Shown: positions 51,235-60,285, counted from the stretch's first letter. The stretch: 64,000 bases of DNA from DATARH01 sp050246595 (GCA_050246595.1 JBFWVT010000009.1:1-64000), one strand, 5' to 3'. Notes: a model not told the origin generated them from the sequence alone. Translations and numbers: made by a program.

Positions 51235-52314
51235 ATGGACCGGGTACTCGAATCGCGTTTCGATCAGCTTTTGCGCCGGCACGCCGAGCTGGGCGCGAGT
51301 CTGTCCGGCGTCGGGATCGGCGGCGCCGAGTTTGCGAAACTGTCCAAGGAATACAGCGAACTCGGGCCGATCGTTGATCGCATCGCAATGCTGCGCCGGG
51401 CCGAGGCGGAACTCGCCGCCGCCGCCGAGATGGCCGGCACGACCGACGACCCCGAGATGAAGGCGCTCGCCGATGAAGAAGTTCAGGCGCTGCGCGAGCG
51501 GCTGCCGGAACTGGAACTCGCCGTCAAGCTGTCACTATTGCCGAAGGACGCGGACGACGAGCGCAACGCGATCCTCGAAGTGCGCGCCGGCACCGGCGGC
51601 GACGAGGCGGCGCTGTTCGCCGCCGACCTGTTCCGCATGTACCAGCGCTACGCGGCGCTGCGCGGCTGGCGGTTCGAATTGCTCGATTTGTCGGAGACCG
51701 GGATCGGCGGGTTCAAGGAGGCGACCGCCTCGATCACCGGACGCGACGTGTTCGCCCGCCTCAAATACGAATCCGGCGTGCATCGGGTGCAGCGCGTGCC
51801 GGAGACCGAGGCGAGCGGGCGCATCCATACCTCGGCCGCGACAGTGGCGGTATTGCCGGAAGCCGAGGAGGTCGATGTCGCGATCGACGACAAGGATTTG
51901 CGCATCGACGTGTTCCGCGCCAGCGGCCCCGGCGGGCAATCGGTCAATACGACCGACAGCGCGGTGCGCATCACGCATCTGCCGACCGGGCTGGTCGTGA
52001 TCCAGCAGGACGAGAAATCGCAGCACAAAAACAAGGCGCGCGCGCTAAAGGTGCTGCGCGCCCGGCTCTACGAAATGGAGCGGCAGGCACGCGACGCGGC
52101 TCGCGCCGCCGACCGCAGGAGCCAGGTCGGCAGCGGCGACCGTTCCGAGCGTATCCGCACCTATAATTTTCCGCAGGGCCGGGTCACCGACCACCGCATC
52201 AACCTGACCCTCTACAAAATCGACAAGATCGTCTCCGGCGAGGCACTCGACGAGATCGTCGACGCGCTGACCGCCGCCGACCGCGCCGCCAAGCTGGCAA
52301 TGGTGGAGGCGTGA
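51235..52314 (+). CDS. prfA: Peptide chain release factor 1
   Basis: From ATG 51235 the 359-residue protein has the peptidyl-hydrolysis motif GGQ at 233-235 (RASGPGGQSVNTTDSAVR) and the codon-recognition tripeptide region VPETEASGRIHTS (PxT type, reading UAA/UAG). AGTGGDEAALFAADLFRMY and RSERIRTYNFPQGRVTDHR are diagnostic. It ends translation at UAA and UAG; PrmC, encoded next, methylates its GGQ glutamine. A start at GTG 51229, overlapping the previous stop, is also possible. Confidence 0.96.
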   Translation: MDRVLESRFDQLLRRHAELGASLSGVGIGGAEFAKLSKEYSELGPIVDRIAMLRRAEAELAAAAEMAGTTDDPEMKALADEEVQALRERLPELELAVKLSLLPKDADDERNAILEVRAGTGGDEAALFAADLFRMYQRYAALRGWRFELLDLSETGIGGFKEATASITGRDVFARLKYESGVHRVQRVPETEASGRIHTSAATVAVLPEAEEVDVAIDDKDLRIDVFRASGPGGQSVNTTDSAVRITHLPTGLVVIQQDEKSQHKNKARALKVLRARLYEMERQARDAARAADRRSQVGSGDRSERIRTYNFPQGRVTDHRINLTLYKIDKIVSGEALDEIVDALTAADRAAKLAMVEA

Positions 52315-53267
52315 TCCGGGACGTTTCGGTCGGTTCCGCGCTCGCAGAGGTCGCTTTCTCCCTGACAAAGGCCGGGATCGACAATCCGCGGCGGCGCGCC
52401 CGGGCGCTGCTCGCGGCGGCGCTGGACCTCTGCGCGGCGGGAATCTTCGCGCATCCGGAACGCAAGCTGAACCCTGCGGAGCAGGCGCGCGTCGCGGCGA
52501 TGCTGGAGCGGATGCTGGCGCACGAGCCGCTGACCCGCATTGTCGGGCGACGCGAATTCTGGGGTCTCGAATTTCTGCTGTCCGCCGACACGCTTGATCC
52601 GCGACCGGAGAGCGAGACGCTCGTCGAGGCGGTGCTGGCCCAGTTGCCGGAGCGCGACCGCGCCTATCGTTTTCTCGATCTCGGGACCGGCAGCGGCGTT
52701 CTGCTGCTGGCGCTATTATCCGAGTACAAGGCGGCGAGCGGTATCGGGGTCGATATCGCGCCGGGCGCGGCCGGGACGGCACGCGACAATGCCGGGCGGC
52801 TCGGCCTCGGCGCGCGGGCGCATTTTGTCGCCGGAAGCTGGGCCGCGGCGCTGACCGGCCGGTTTGACGCGGTAATCGCGAACCCGCCCTACATCGAGCG
52901 AGCCGCTCTTGCCGACCTGCCGCCCGAAGTGAGTAACTACGATCCGATCCGGGCGCTCGACGGCGGCGCCGACGGGCTGGCGGCGTATCGCGCGATCGCC
53001 GCCGAACTGCCGCGACTGTTGCAGCCGGGCGGTCTCTTCGCCGCCGAGATCGGTATCGGACAGGCGGCTTCCGTCGCCGCGATCCTGACGCAGCACGGTC
53101 TGCGCGTCGAGGCGGTCGTACCCGATCTCGCCGGGATCGAGCGTGTCGTCATGGCCGGCCGCGCTCCCCTTGCGTGCGCCCCGACGCCCGGCCACACTCC
53201 GGGCCTGGTCAGCATCGGGAAGGGCGGAGGATCGAGATGCGCGTCGGCTTTATCGGACTCGGAATGA
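52311..53267 (+). CDS. prmC: Peptide chain release factor N5-glutamine methyltransferase
   Basis: GTG 52311 overlaps the prfA stop (GTGA). The 318-residue protein has the PrmC linker RIVGRREFWGLEFLLS, DPRPESETLVEAVL, SAM motif FLDLGTGSGVLLLALL and the catalytic NPPY at 191-194 (VIANPPYIERA). The end DLAGIERVVMAGR is the usual C-terminus, but 32 further residues follow. This tail overlaps the next gene by 31 bases, so it may be dispensable. It methylates the GGQ glutamine of RF1 and RF2. Confidence 0.94.
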   Translation: MIRDVSVGSALAEVAFSLTKAGIDNPRRRARALLAAALDLCAAGIFAHPERKLNPAEQARVAAMLERMLAHEPLTRIVGRREFWGLEFLLSADTLDPRPESETLVEAVLAQLPERDRAYRFLDLGTGSGVLLLALLSEYKAASGIGVDIAPGAAGTARDNAGRLGLGARAHFVAGSWAAALTGRFDAVIANPPYIERAALADLPPEVSNYDPIRALDGGADGLAAYRAIAAELPRLLQPGGLFAAEIGIGQAASVAAILTQHGLRVEAVVPDLAGIERVVMAGRAPLACAPTPGHTPGLVSIGKGGGSRCASALSDSE

Positions 53268-54172
53268 TGGGCAAAGGCATGGCGGCCAATTTGCAGAAGG
53301 CCGGGCACCAGCTCGTCGTCTACGATCTCAACCGCGCCGCGGCCGAGCCGTTTCTCGCGAAAGGCGCGGAATGGGCGAATTCGCCGCGGCAGGTCGGGGC
53401 GACATCGGAGGTCGTGTTCACCTCCCTGCCTGTCCCGGCCGATGTCGAGGCGGTGGCGCTCGGACCGAACGGTCTGATCGAGGGCATGAAGCCCGACACC
53501 GCATTTTTCGATATGTCGACCAACTCGGTCGCGGTGGTGCGCAAGCTCAACGCCGCCTTCGCCGAGAAAAACCTCTACATGCTCGACTCGCCGGTCAGCG
53601 GCGGCCCCTCGGGCGCGGCCAGCGGCAAGATGGCGATCTGGGTCGGCGGCGACGAGCAGCAGTTCAACCGGCACAAGAGCGTGCTCGACGCGATGGGCGA
53701 TCAGGCCCGCTATATCGGCCCGATCGGCGCCGGCACGATCGCCAAGCTGGTCCACAACTGCACCAGCGCGGTGGTCGGCGTGGCGCTCGCCGAGGTCATG
53801 ACGATGGGGATCAAGGCCGGGGTCGATCCGCTTGAATTGTGGGAGGCGGTGCGGCAGGGCGCGACTGGGCGGCAGCGCACCTTCGACCGGCTCGGCAAAT
53901 TCCTGACCAGCAGCTACGACCCGGCCGATTTCGCCTTGCGGCTGCTGCACAAGGACGTCTCGCTCGCGGTCGGGCTGGGCAAGGAGGTGGCGGTGCCGAT
54001 GCGGCTCGCCAATCTGGCGCTCGAAGAGCTGACCGAGGCGCTGAACCGCGGCTGGGGCCAGCGCGACAGCCGGGTGCCGGGGCTGTTGCAGGTCGAGCGC
54101 TCCGGCATCCCGACACCGAATGTCGATCCGGCAAAGGTGCAGGCGGTGCTCGACTCCGATCGCCAAGGCTAG
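53237..54172 (+). CDS. 3-hydroxyisobutyrate dehydrogenase-family NAD(P) oxidoreductase
   Basis: ATG 53237 has GGAGG seven bases upstream, inside the prmC 3' end. The 311-residue protein begins MRVGFIGLGMMGKGMAANL (Rossmann GxGxxG) and has VFTSLPVPADVEAV, FFDMSTNSVAVVRKL and LDSPVSGGPSGAASGKMAIW. The catalytic Lys lies in GAGTIAKLVHNCTSAV. This is the beta-hydroxyacid dehydrogenase group (3-hydroxyisobutyrate, tartronate semialdehyde or 6-phosphogluconate-like substrates). The substrate is undetermined. Confidence 0.9.
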   Translation: MRVGFIGLGMMGKGMAANLQKAGHQLVVYDLNRAAAEPFLAKGAEWANSPRQVGATSEVVFTSLPVPADVEAVALGPNGLIEGMKPDTAFFDMSTNSVAVVRKLNAAFAEKNLYMLDSPVSGGPSGAASGKMAIWVGGDEQQFNRHKSVLDAMGDQARYIGPIGAGTIAKLVHNCTSAVVGVALAEVMTMGIKAGVDPLELWEAVRQGATGRQRTFDRLGKFLTSSYDPADFALRLLHKDVSLAVGLGKEVAVPMRLANLALEELTEALNRGWGQRDSRVPGLLQVERSGIPTPNVDPAKVQAVLDSDRQG

Positions 54173-54240
54173 ACGGCCCTGGTCGGCGGGTATCAGCAAG
54201 CGGCAACGGATCGAAGCGCCGGGTCGGGTTGCTCTGCCGG

Positions 54241-54265
54241 GCAAGGGGTCCATTGGACCCCTTGC
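54241..54265. terminator. Strong hairpin between convergent genes
   Basis: GCAAGGGGTCC, loop ATT, GGACCCCTTGC form a perfect 11-base stem, and a smaller GGGTGC/GCACCC hairpin follows to about 54288. There is no T-run on either strand, so it may act as a bidirectional transcript end rather than a classical Rho-independent terminator. Confidence 0.5.
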
Positions 54266-54299
54266 GACGGGGTGCGCTGACGGCACCCGGGGCGGTTGT

Positions 54300-54587
54300 T
54301 CAGCGGACCGGTGCCGCTATCGGCGGCGGCGGCGGCATCGGCCGCGGCCCGGTCGGCGCCGGAATGTTTCCGCCGCCGCTCACTCTGGCTCCTGGCGAGG
54401 TCATCGGGGCCGGCGCGGTCATGGCCCCCGCAGCAGGGCCGGCCTGAAGCCTCTGCAATTCCTGCTGGTTAAGCTGGTTGGCCACATTGTCGCTGGGCGA
54501 CGCCCTGAAGGACTGGGCTTGCGCCACCGCAGGCGCCGCAATCGCCAGAGCCGCAGCAATGGCAACGCCGTTCAGGAAATGCTTCAT
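54300..54587 (-). CDS. Small secreted proline-rich protein
   Basis: From ATG 54587, preceded by GGAG, the product has 95 residues. It has a signal peptide (HFLNGVAIAAALAIAAPAVA, cut near AQA-QS), a short segment SPSDNVANQLNQQELQRLQ and a proline/alanine/glycine-rich tail ending MPPPPPIAAPVR. No known family is recognised; it is likely an unstructured periplasmic protein. The gene stands alone. Confidence 0.65.
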   Translation of the reverse strand: MKHFLNGVAIAAALAIAAPAVAQAQSFRASPSDNVANQLNQQELQRLQAGPAAGAMTAPAPMTSPGARVSGGGNIPAPTGPRPMPPPPPIAAPVR

Positions 54588-55045
54588 GCGATTGTTCTCC
54601 ACCGCAGTCTTGTTGGATGATACGTCTTCGCCGCCGAACCCGGCAGACGCCGTTCGGACCCGGGACCCGGAGACAGGTTCCGAGCCGGCAATGCACAACC
54701 CATGATTGAGCAATTCTGGCGAGGATGCCGAATCAGCAGCAAATCTACAGCCAAATTACCCGCCTAGATTGTATCAGAAACCTGAACCCCGGCAGAAGAA
54801 GCGCTTCTACGAGACATGCCTTGTAACCGATGAATCTGGCGGAATTGGCGAAAGTTTCCGCCGCGCTCCTGCCTAACGGCGCGTCACTGCGGGATGCCGT
54901 AACGCGGGCCGGACCGGAACGGCACCGGCTTTTGGCAAAGCCCATTTCCTGAAAGACCATTCTCCCACTATCTATCCGGTCCGGCAGGTCCATCACCGCA
55001 GATGAAACCGACCGATCCGGTTGTCAAGCGCTGAAGGCGAATTTT
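54588..55045. other. 458-base gap without gene
   Basis: Nothing with coding character or an obvious RNA-gene fold was found between the divergent small secreted protein gene and the binding-protein gene. It presumably holds both promoters. The 54714-54780 part is noticeably more A/T-rich than its surroundings. Confidence 0.4.
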
Positions 55046-56761
55046 GTGCTCGTAACTACCGTATCTCACGAAAATCGCGCGGCATCGCGCCGATTTCGAT
55101 CGGCTTGGACCCGCAGCATCGTTCTGGCGGTGGCCGCGTTGCTGCTGTCCGTCCCGATCGCGGCCGCACAGCAACGCCAGTCGCTGACCATCGGCATCAC
55201 GCAGTTTCCGGCGACGTTGAACCCGAACATCGATGTGATGGCGGCAAAGAGCTATGTGCTCGGGATGGCGGTGCGGCCGTTCACGGTGTATGACGCCGAT
55301 TGGAAACTCGTCTGTCTGCTGTGCACCGAGCTGCCCTCGATCGAGAACGGTCGGGCCGTACCGGTCGATCTGCCCAACGGAGGCAGGGGCGTCGATCTCA
55401 CCTATACGATCCGGTCCGACGCGACATGGGGCGACGGCGTCCCGGTCACGACCGCCGACGTGCTGTTCACCTACGAGGTCGGGCGCAACCGGCAGAGCGC
55501 CGTCAGCAATGCCGAGCTGTATCGCCGCATCACCCGCATCGACGTAAAGGACGACAAGACCTTTACGCTGCATCTCGACAAGCTGACCTTCGATTATGCC
55601 GCGATCAACGATTTTGTCCTGCTGCCGGCCCATATCGAGCGGTCCGCCTTTGCCGACCCGGCGCAGTACCGGGTACAGACCCGTTACGCCACCGACCCGA
55701 CCAATCCCGGCCTCTATAACGGCCCCTACCGGATCAGCGAGGTCGCGACCGGGTCGCATGTCGTGCTCGAACCGAACCCGCATTGGGCCGGCCCGCCCGT
55801 CCCGTTCCGGCGAATCGCGGTACGCGCGATCGAGAACACGGCCGCGCTCGAAGCCAATCTGCTGTCCGGCACGATCGACATGATCGCCGGCGAACTCGGC
55901 CTGTCGCTCGACGAGGCGCTCGCGTTCGACAAACGGCACGGCGGCAGGTTTCAGATCGTCTACAAACCCGGTTTGGTTTTCGAGCATATCGATCTCAATC
56001 TCGACCTGCCCGCCCTGTCCGACCGCAAGGTTCGGCAGGCGCTGCTGCTCGCGCTCGACCGCGAAGCGATCAGCCGCTCGCTGTTCGGCGAACGCCAGCC
56101 GGTCGCCGACAGTTTTGTCAACCCGCTCGATCGCGGGTTCAGCACCGAGACACCGCGTTACCGGCACGACCCGAAACGCGCCGCCGCGCTGCTCGACGAG
56201 GCGGGATGGACGGTGCGGTCCGGCGGGCTGCGCGGCAACGCGGCGGGACAGATGCTGACCGTCGAGCTGAAGACGACCGCCGGCAACCGCACCCGCGAAC
56301 TGGTGCAGCAGGTCTTGCAAAGCCAGTGGCGCAAGATCGGCGTCGATGTGCGACTGAAGAACGAGCCGGCGCGGGTGCTGTTCGGCGAAACGCTGCCGCA
56401 TCGCCGCTTCGAACTGGCGATGTACGCCTGGATCAGCGCGCCCGAGAACGTGCCGCGCTCGGCCTTGCACTCGGACGAGATACCGAGCGAAGCCAACGGG
56501 TTCGCCGGGCAGAACACGCCCGGTTTCCGAAACGAGGAAGCGGACCGGCTGATCGACGCGCTCGAAGTCGAGCTGGACCCGGAGAAGCGCCAGGGGATGT
56601 GGGCCGAGCTGCAACGCCTGTACGCGACCGAGCTGCCGTCGCTGCCGCTCTATTTCCGCTCCGACTCGTTCATCCTGCCGCAATGGCTCAAAGGCATCCG
56701 CCCGACCGGCAACCAGTCGCCGTCTACCCTGTGGATCACCGATTGGGCGGCGCAGAACTGA
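55046..56761 (+). CDS. Dpp/Opp-type ABC transporter substrate-binding protein
   Basis: This 571-residue protein starts at GTG 55046 and has an export signal ending VPIAAAQQ. Family 5 binding-protein signatures are visible: LTIGITQFPATLNPN, TYTIRSDATWGDGVPVTTAD, YNGPYRISEVATGSHVVLEP, FEHIDLNLD and LSDRKVRQALLLALDREAI. It captures a peptide or related solute in the periplasm for the two permeases encoded next. The ligand is unknown. A GC-rich repeat separates it from the permease gene. Confidence 0.9.
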   Translation: MLVTTVSHENRAASRRFRSAWTRSIVLAVAALLLSVPIAAAQQRQSLTIGITQFPATLNPNIDVMAAKSYVLGMAVRPFTVYDADWKLVCLLCTELPSIENGRAVPVDLPNGGRGVDLTYTIRSDATWGDGVPVTTADVLFTYEVGRNRQSAVSNAELYRRITRIDVKDDKTFTLHLDKLTFDYAAINDFVLLPAHIERSAFADPAQYRVQTRYATDPTNPGLYNGPYRISEVATGSHVVLEPNPHWAGPPVPFRRIAVRAIENTAALEANLLSGTIDMIAGELGLSLDEALAFDKRHGGRFQIVYKPGLVFEHIDLNLDLPALSDRKVRQALLLALDREAISRSLFGERQPVADSFVNPLDRGFSTETPRYRHDPKRAAALLDEAGWTVRSGGLRGNAAGQMLTVELKTTAGNRTRELVQQVLQSQWRKIGVDVRLKNEPARVLFGETLPHRRFELAMYAWISAPENVPRSALHSDEIPSEANGFAGQNTPGFRNEEADRLIDALEVELDPEKRQGMWAELQRLYATELPSLPLYFRSDSFILPQWLKGIRPTGNQSPSTLWITDWAAQN

Positions 56762-56790
56762 TATCAGCGGCCCGAGATCCTAACCGACAC

Positions 56791-56838
56791 CCCCACCCTT
56801 CCCTCCCCCGCAAGCGGGGAAGGGTCAGGGAGGGGGCG
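56791..56838. repeat. GC-rich hairpin repeat inside the transporter operon
   Basis: ACCCTTCCCTCCCCCGC, AA, then GCGGGGAAGGG fold into a hairpin, followed by GGGAGGGGGCGAGG. It resembles the repeats at 7328 and 17516. Placed between binding-protein and permease genes, it could stabilise the upstream mRNA segment and so raise binding-protein levels. Confidence 0.55.
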
Positions 56839-56921
56839 AGGCCGGGAGGTGTGTCAGGCTCAAAGCCGATCGGTATAAGGCGGCGCGGCGGATCGATCGC
56901 GTACTCTGTCCGGGTCGCGCG

Positions 56922-57875
56922 ATGATCCGTTTTGCCGCCATCCGCCTGGTCGAGATTGCGGTGCTGCTGGCAGTCATGTCGTTTGTCATCTATGCGCTGA
57001 TCGGGTTGATGCCGGGCGATCCGATCGACCTGATGCGCTCGGCCGACCCGCGCATGAGCGCCGAGGACGTGGCCCGGCTCAAGGCGCTCTACGGGGTCGA
57101 TCGGCCGCTTTTCGCCCGTTATCTCGCCTGGGCGGGTCAGGCGCTCGGCGGCGAACTCGGCTATTCGCGGCTGTTCGCAGCGCCGGTCTCGGTGGTGCTG
57201 CCGCCGCGGCTCGGCAATTCGCTGCTGCTGATGGGGTCGAGCTTCGTGCTGGCCTTTGCGCTCGCGGTGATCCTCGGCACGATCGCCGCCCGACACCCCG
57301 AGTCGCGGCTCGATGCGGCGATCAACCTGCTCTGCTTCGCCGGGGTGTCGATCCCGACTTTCTGGCTCGCGCTGGTGCTGATCCTCGTCTTCGCGGCCGG
57401 TCTCGGTTGGCTGCCGGCGGGCGGGGTGGCGACCGCCGGGGCGGGCGACCTCGCCGACCGCCTGCGCCATCTGGTGCTGCCGGTCGGCGCGCTGACCCTG
57501 GCCAGCGTCGGCGCTTATACCCGCTACGTCCGCTCGGCGATGCGCGAGGCGCTGGGCCAGGACCATATCCGCACCGCGCGGGCGAAAGGCGCCAGTGAGA
57601 CGCGCGTCATCTTTCGCCATGCGATGCGCAGCGCGATGATCCCGGTTACGACGATCCTGGCGCTGTCATTCGGCGGGCTGATATCCGGCGCGCTGGTGAC
57701 CGAGACGATGTTTGCCTATCCCGGCATGGGCAAGCTGATCTTCGACGCCGTGATGGGCAACGATTACAACCTGGCCCTGGCGGCCTTGCTGCTCGCCGCG
57801 ATCGCCGCGATGCTGGCCAATCTCGCGGCCGATCTGGCTTATGGCTGGCTCGACCCGCGGGTCGCGTACCGCTGA
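56922..57875 (+). CDS. DppB/OppB-type ABC permease
   Basis: The 317-residue, six-helix inner membrane protein has the DppB N-terminal pattern (ALIGLMPGDPIDLM, VDRPLFARYLAWAGQ, GELGYSRLFAAPVS) and the EAA loop for ATPase docking, EALGQDHIRTARAKGASE. PFAVSIPTFWL-like FAGVSIPTFWLALVL is typical of the family. It makes the translocation channel together with the DppC-type protein encoded 9 bases downstream. Confidence 0.92.
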   Translation: MIRFAAIRLVEIAVLLAVMSFVIYALIGLMPGDPIDLMRSADPRMSAEDVARLKALYGVDRPLFARYLAWAGQALGGELGYSRLFAAPVSVVLPPRLGNSLLLMGSSFVLAFALAVILGTIAARHPESRLDAAINLLCFAGVSIPTFWLALVLILVFAAGLGWLPAGGVATAGAGDLADRLRHLVLPVGALTLASVGAYTRYVRSAMREALGQDHIRTARAKGASETRVIFRHAMRSAMIPVTTILALSFGGLISGALVTETMFAYPGMGKLIFDAVMGNDYNLALAALLLAAIAAMLANLAADLAYGWLDPRVAYR

Positions 57876-57884
57876 GACTGGCCG

Positions 57885-58733
57885 GTGAGAGCGCCGTTGC
57901 TGCTGCTCGCCGGCATCGCGTTGCTTTGCTTCGCGGGACCGCCGCTGGGGAACTTGCTCGGCGCGGACCCGAACGAGATCGATCTGCTGGACCGTTTCGC
58001 CGAGCCGTCCTGGGCGCACCCGCTCGGCACCGACGAACTCGGGCGCGACATGCTGCTGCGCCTGATGGAAGGCGGGCGCGTCTCGCTGGCGATCGGGGCG
58101 GCGGCGGCGCTGACCGCGGCGGCGCTCGGAACGCTGGTCGGTCTGGTGGCGGGGTATGCCGGCGGCTGGACCGACCGCATCGCGATGCGCGCCACCGATG
58201 CGATCATCGCGCTGCCGCTGCTGCCGCTGCTGATTGTGCTGGCGGCGCTCGATCTGGACAAACTCGGCGTGCCGCCGGCGATTACCCAGTCGGAAGAGAT
58301 CGGTTTTGTGCGCATCCTCGCTCTCGCCATTCTGGTCGGCTGGACGACTGCGGCGCGGCTGGTGCGCGGCGCGACGCTGGTGACGCGGCATCGCGATTTC
58401 GTGCGGGCGGCGCGCAGTCTCGGCGCCGGCACGCGGCACATCCTGTGGACGCACATTCTGCCGAATGTCCTGGCGCCGCTGGTGGTCGCGACGACGCTCA
58501 GCGTCGGCGAGGTGATCCTGCTCGAATCGGTGCTGAGTTTTCTCGGGCTCGGGATTCAGCCGCCGCTCGCCAGCTGGGGAACGATGCTGAGCAACGCGCA
58601 GCAGGTGATCGCGACCGCGCCGCTGTTGGCGATCTATCCCGGGCTGATGATCTTTCTGACCGTCATCGCCTGCAACCTGCTCGGCGACGCATTGCAGCGG
58701 CGTTTCGACCGCACGATCGCACGTCGCGCCTGA
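57885..58733 (+). CDS. DppC/OppC-type ABC permease
   Basis: GTG 57885 begins a 282-residue membrane protein with HPLGTDELGRDMLLRLMEGG and the EAA-type loop FVRAARSLGAGTRHILWTHI, then LESVLSFLGLGIQPPLASWG. It pairs with the DppB-type gene. The two ATPase genes usually following (DppD, DppF) are missing; the next genes are on the other strand. So the ATPases must be supplied from elsewhere, or the transporter is incomplete. Confidence 0.92.
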   Translation: MRAPLLLLAGIALLCFAGPPLGNLLGADPNEIDLLDRFAEPSWAHPLGTDELGRDMLLRLMEGGRVSLAIGAAAALTAAALGTLVGLVAGYAGGWTDRIAMRATDAIIALPLLPLLIVLAALDLDKLGVPPAITQSEEIGFVRILALAILVGWTTAARLVRGATLVTRHRDFVRAARSLGAGTRHILWTHILPNVLAPLVVATTLSVGEVILLESVLSFLGLGIQPPLASWGTMLSNAQQVIATAPLLAIYPGLMIFLTVIACNLLGDALQRRFDRTIARRA

Positions 58734-58746
58734 GTGTGGACCCGGC

Positions 58747-59079
58747 TCACGGATGAGGGCCGGGGAGCAACCGCAGCAATGCGACGATCGCCGCCACCTG
58801 CGCGAAGCCGATGCCGAGAACCCATTTGATCAGCTCGGTCTTCATCTCGGCCATCTCGCGCCTGATATTGGCGAATTCAAGTTTCATCTCGCTGCGCAGG
58901 TCGGCCAATCCCGCCTTGGTCGCCAAGTCCTCCAAGTCCGCCTTGGTGGCCAGATCGGAAAAATCGATGTACTGCACCTGCCGCAGCGCGTGCGTCAGCG
59001 CCTCCGCCTGCGCGTCGGTGAACCCGGCTGCGGTCAGGTCCTTGACCGTCTGGTGCGTATCGAGCGCGCTGATCGCCAT
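58747..59079 (-). CDS. Coiled-coil protein with C-terminal membrane anchor (DUF1640-like)
   Basis: This 110-residue protein has the N-terminal VKDLTAAGFTDAQAEALTHA and a heptad-like middle with duplicated segments (ATKADLEDLATKAGLADLR). It then has MKLEFANIRREMAEMKTELI and one hydrophobic helix (VLGIGFAQVAAIVALLRLL). It is a paralogue of 50873-51232. It lies downstream of the M20 hydrolase gene by 25 bases on the same strand and is probably cotranscribed. Function is unknown. Confidence 0.72.
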   Translation of the reverse strand: MAISALDTHQTVKDLTAAGFTDAQAEALTHALRQVQYIDFSDLATKADLEDLATKAGLADLRSEMKLEFANIRREMAEMKTELIKWVLGIGFAQVAAIVALLRLLPGPHP

Positions 59080-59104
59080 TGCAGCGTATGTTGCCCCGAA
59101 CAGC

Positions 59105-60274
59105 CTATCTTTCCAGCACGGTCTCGGCGAGGCGCGCCCAGTAGCTGGCGCCGAGCGTCAGGATTTCGTCGTTGAAATCGTAATGCGGGTTGTGCGGCAT
59201 CGCTCGGTCGGGGCCGGCGCCGTTGCCGATCCAGATATAGGCGCCCGGCTTCTTTTCGAGAAACCAGGCGAAATCCTCGGCCCCCATGCTCGGCAGCAGG
59301 TCGCGCCGCACGTTGTCGCCGCCGACCAGCGCCGCCGCGGTTGAGGCCGCGATCTCGGTCTCGGCCAGGCTGTTGACCGTCGGCGGATAGCGCCGCTCAT
59401 AACGCATCGTCATCTGCGCCCCGAGCGCGGCGCAGATGCCTTCGGCAACGCGGTGGATCGCCGGTTCGAGCGCATCGCGCACCGAAGGCGCGAACGATCG
59501 GGTCGTGCCGCGCAGCACGACCGCATCTGGAATCACGTTCCAGGTATCACCGCCCTGGATCTGCGTCACGCTGACGACGGCGCCTTCGAGCGGGTCGATG
59601 TTGCGACTCGCGATCGTCTGAAGCCCGTTGACGATCTGCGCCGCGGCGACGATCGGATCGATGCCGAAATGCGGCAACGCGGCGTGCGCGCCGCGCCCCT
59701 GAACATTTATCTCGAAGATGTCGTAGGCCGCCATCATCGGGCCGGGCCGGATCGCGAACTGGCCAACCGGCAAGCCCGGCCAGTTGTGCATGCCGTAGAG
59801 GGCTTCGACCGGATACCGGTCAAGCACGCCTTCCTCGATCATCACCCGCGCGCCGCCCTCGTTTTCCTCGGCCGGCTGAAAGATGAAGTAGACCGTACCG
59901 GCAAAGTTGCGCGTCTCGGCAAGGTATTTGGCGGCCCCGAGCAGCATCGCGGTGTGGCCGTCGTGACCGCAGGCGTGCATCCGGCCCGGATGCCGCGAGG
60001 CGTGCGGCAGCCCGGTCTTTTCTTCAATCGGCAAGGCGTCCATGTCGGCGCGCAGCGCGATCGCCCTTCCGCCCGGCCGCGATCCGGTTAGCGTGCCGAT
60101 CACACCGGTTCGGGCGATGCCCGGCTCGACGGCGATGCCGAACGATTCGAGCAGCTGCGCGACAATGTCGGCGGTGCGATGCTCCTCAAAAGCGGTTTCC
60201 GGGTGAGCATGCAGATCGCGCCGCCAAGCGGTCATGTCGGCCTGGAAATCGGCGATGCGGTTGATGACCGGCAT
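59105..60274 (-). CDS. M20-family amidohydrolase (hippurate hydrolase-like)
   Basis: AAGGAG precedes ATG 60274. The 389-residue metallopeptidase-fold enzyme has the metal-binding HACGHDGHTAMLLGAAKYL, FQPAEENEGGARVMIEEG, YGMHNWPGLPVGQFA and TQIQGGDTWNVIPDAV, ending with SMGAEDFAWFLEKKPGAYIW. Members release amino acids from N-acyl or amide conjugates (hippurate, N-acetylated amino acids, IAA conjugates). The substrate is not predictable. It is 11 bases downstream of the CoA-transferase gene, an obvious operon. Confidence 0.93.
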   Translation of the reverse strand: MPVINRIADFQADMTAWRRDLHAHPETAFEEHRTADIVAQLLESFGIAVEPGIARTGVIGTLTGSRPGGRAIALRADMDALPIEEKTGLPHASRHPGRMHACGHDGHTAMLLGAAKYLAETRNFAGTVYFIFQPAEENEGGARVMIEEGVLDRYPVEALYGMHNWPGLPVGQFAIRPGPMMAAYDIFEINVQGRGAHAALPHFGIDPIVAAAQIVNGLQTIASRNIDPLEGAVVSVTQIQGGDTWNVIPDAVVLRGTTRSFAPSVRDALEPAIHRVAEGICAALGAQMTMRYERRYPPTVNSLAETEIAASTAAALVGGDNVRRDLLPSMGAEDFAWFLEKKPGAYIWIGNGAGPDRAMPHNPHYDFNDEILTLGASYWARLAETVLER

Positions 60275-60285
60275 CGATCGCTCCT

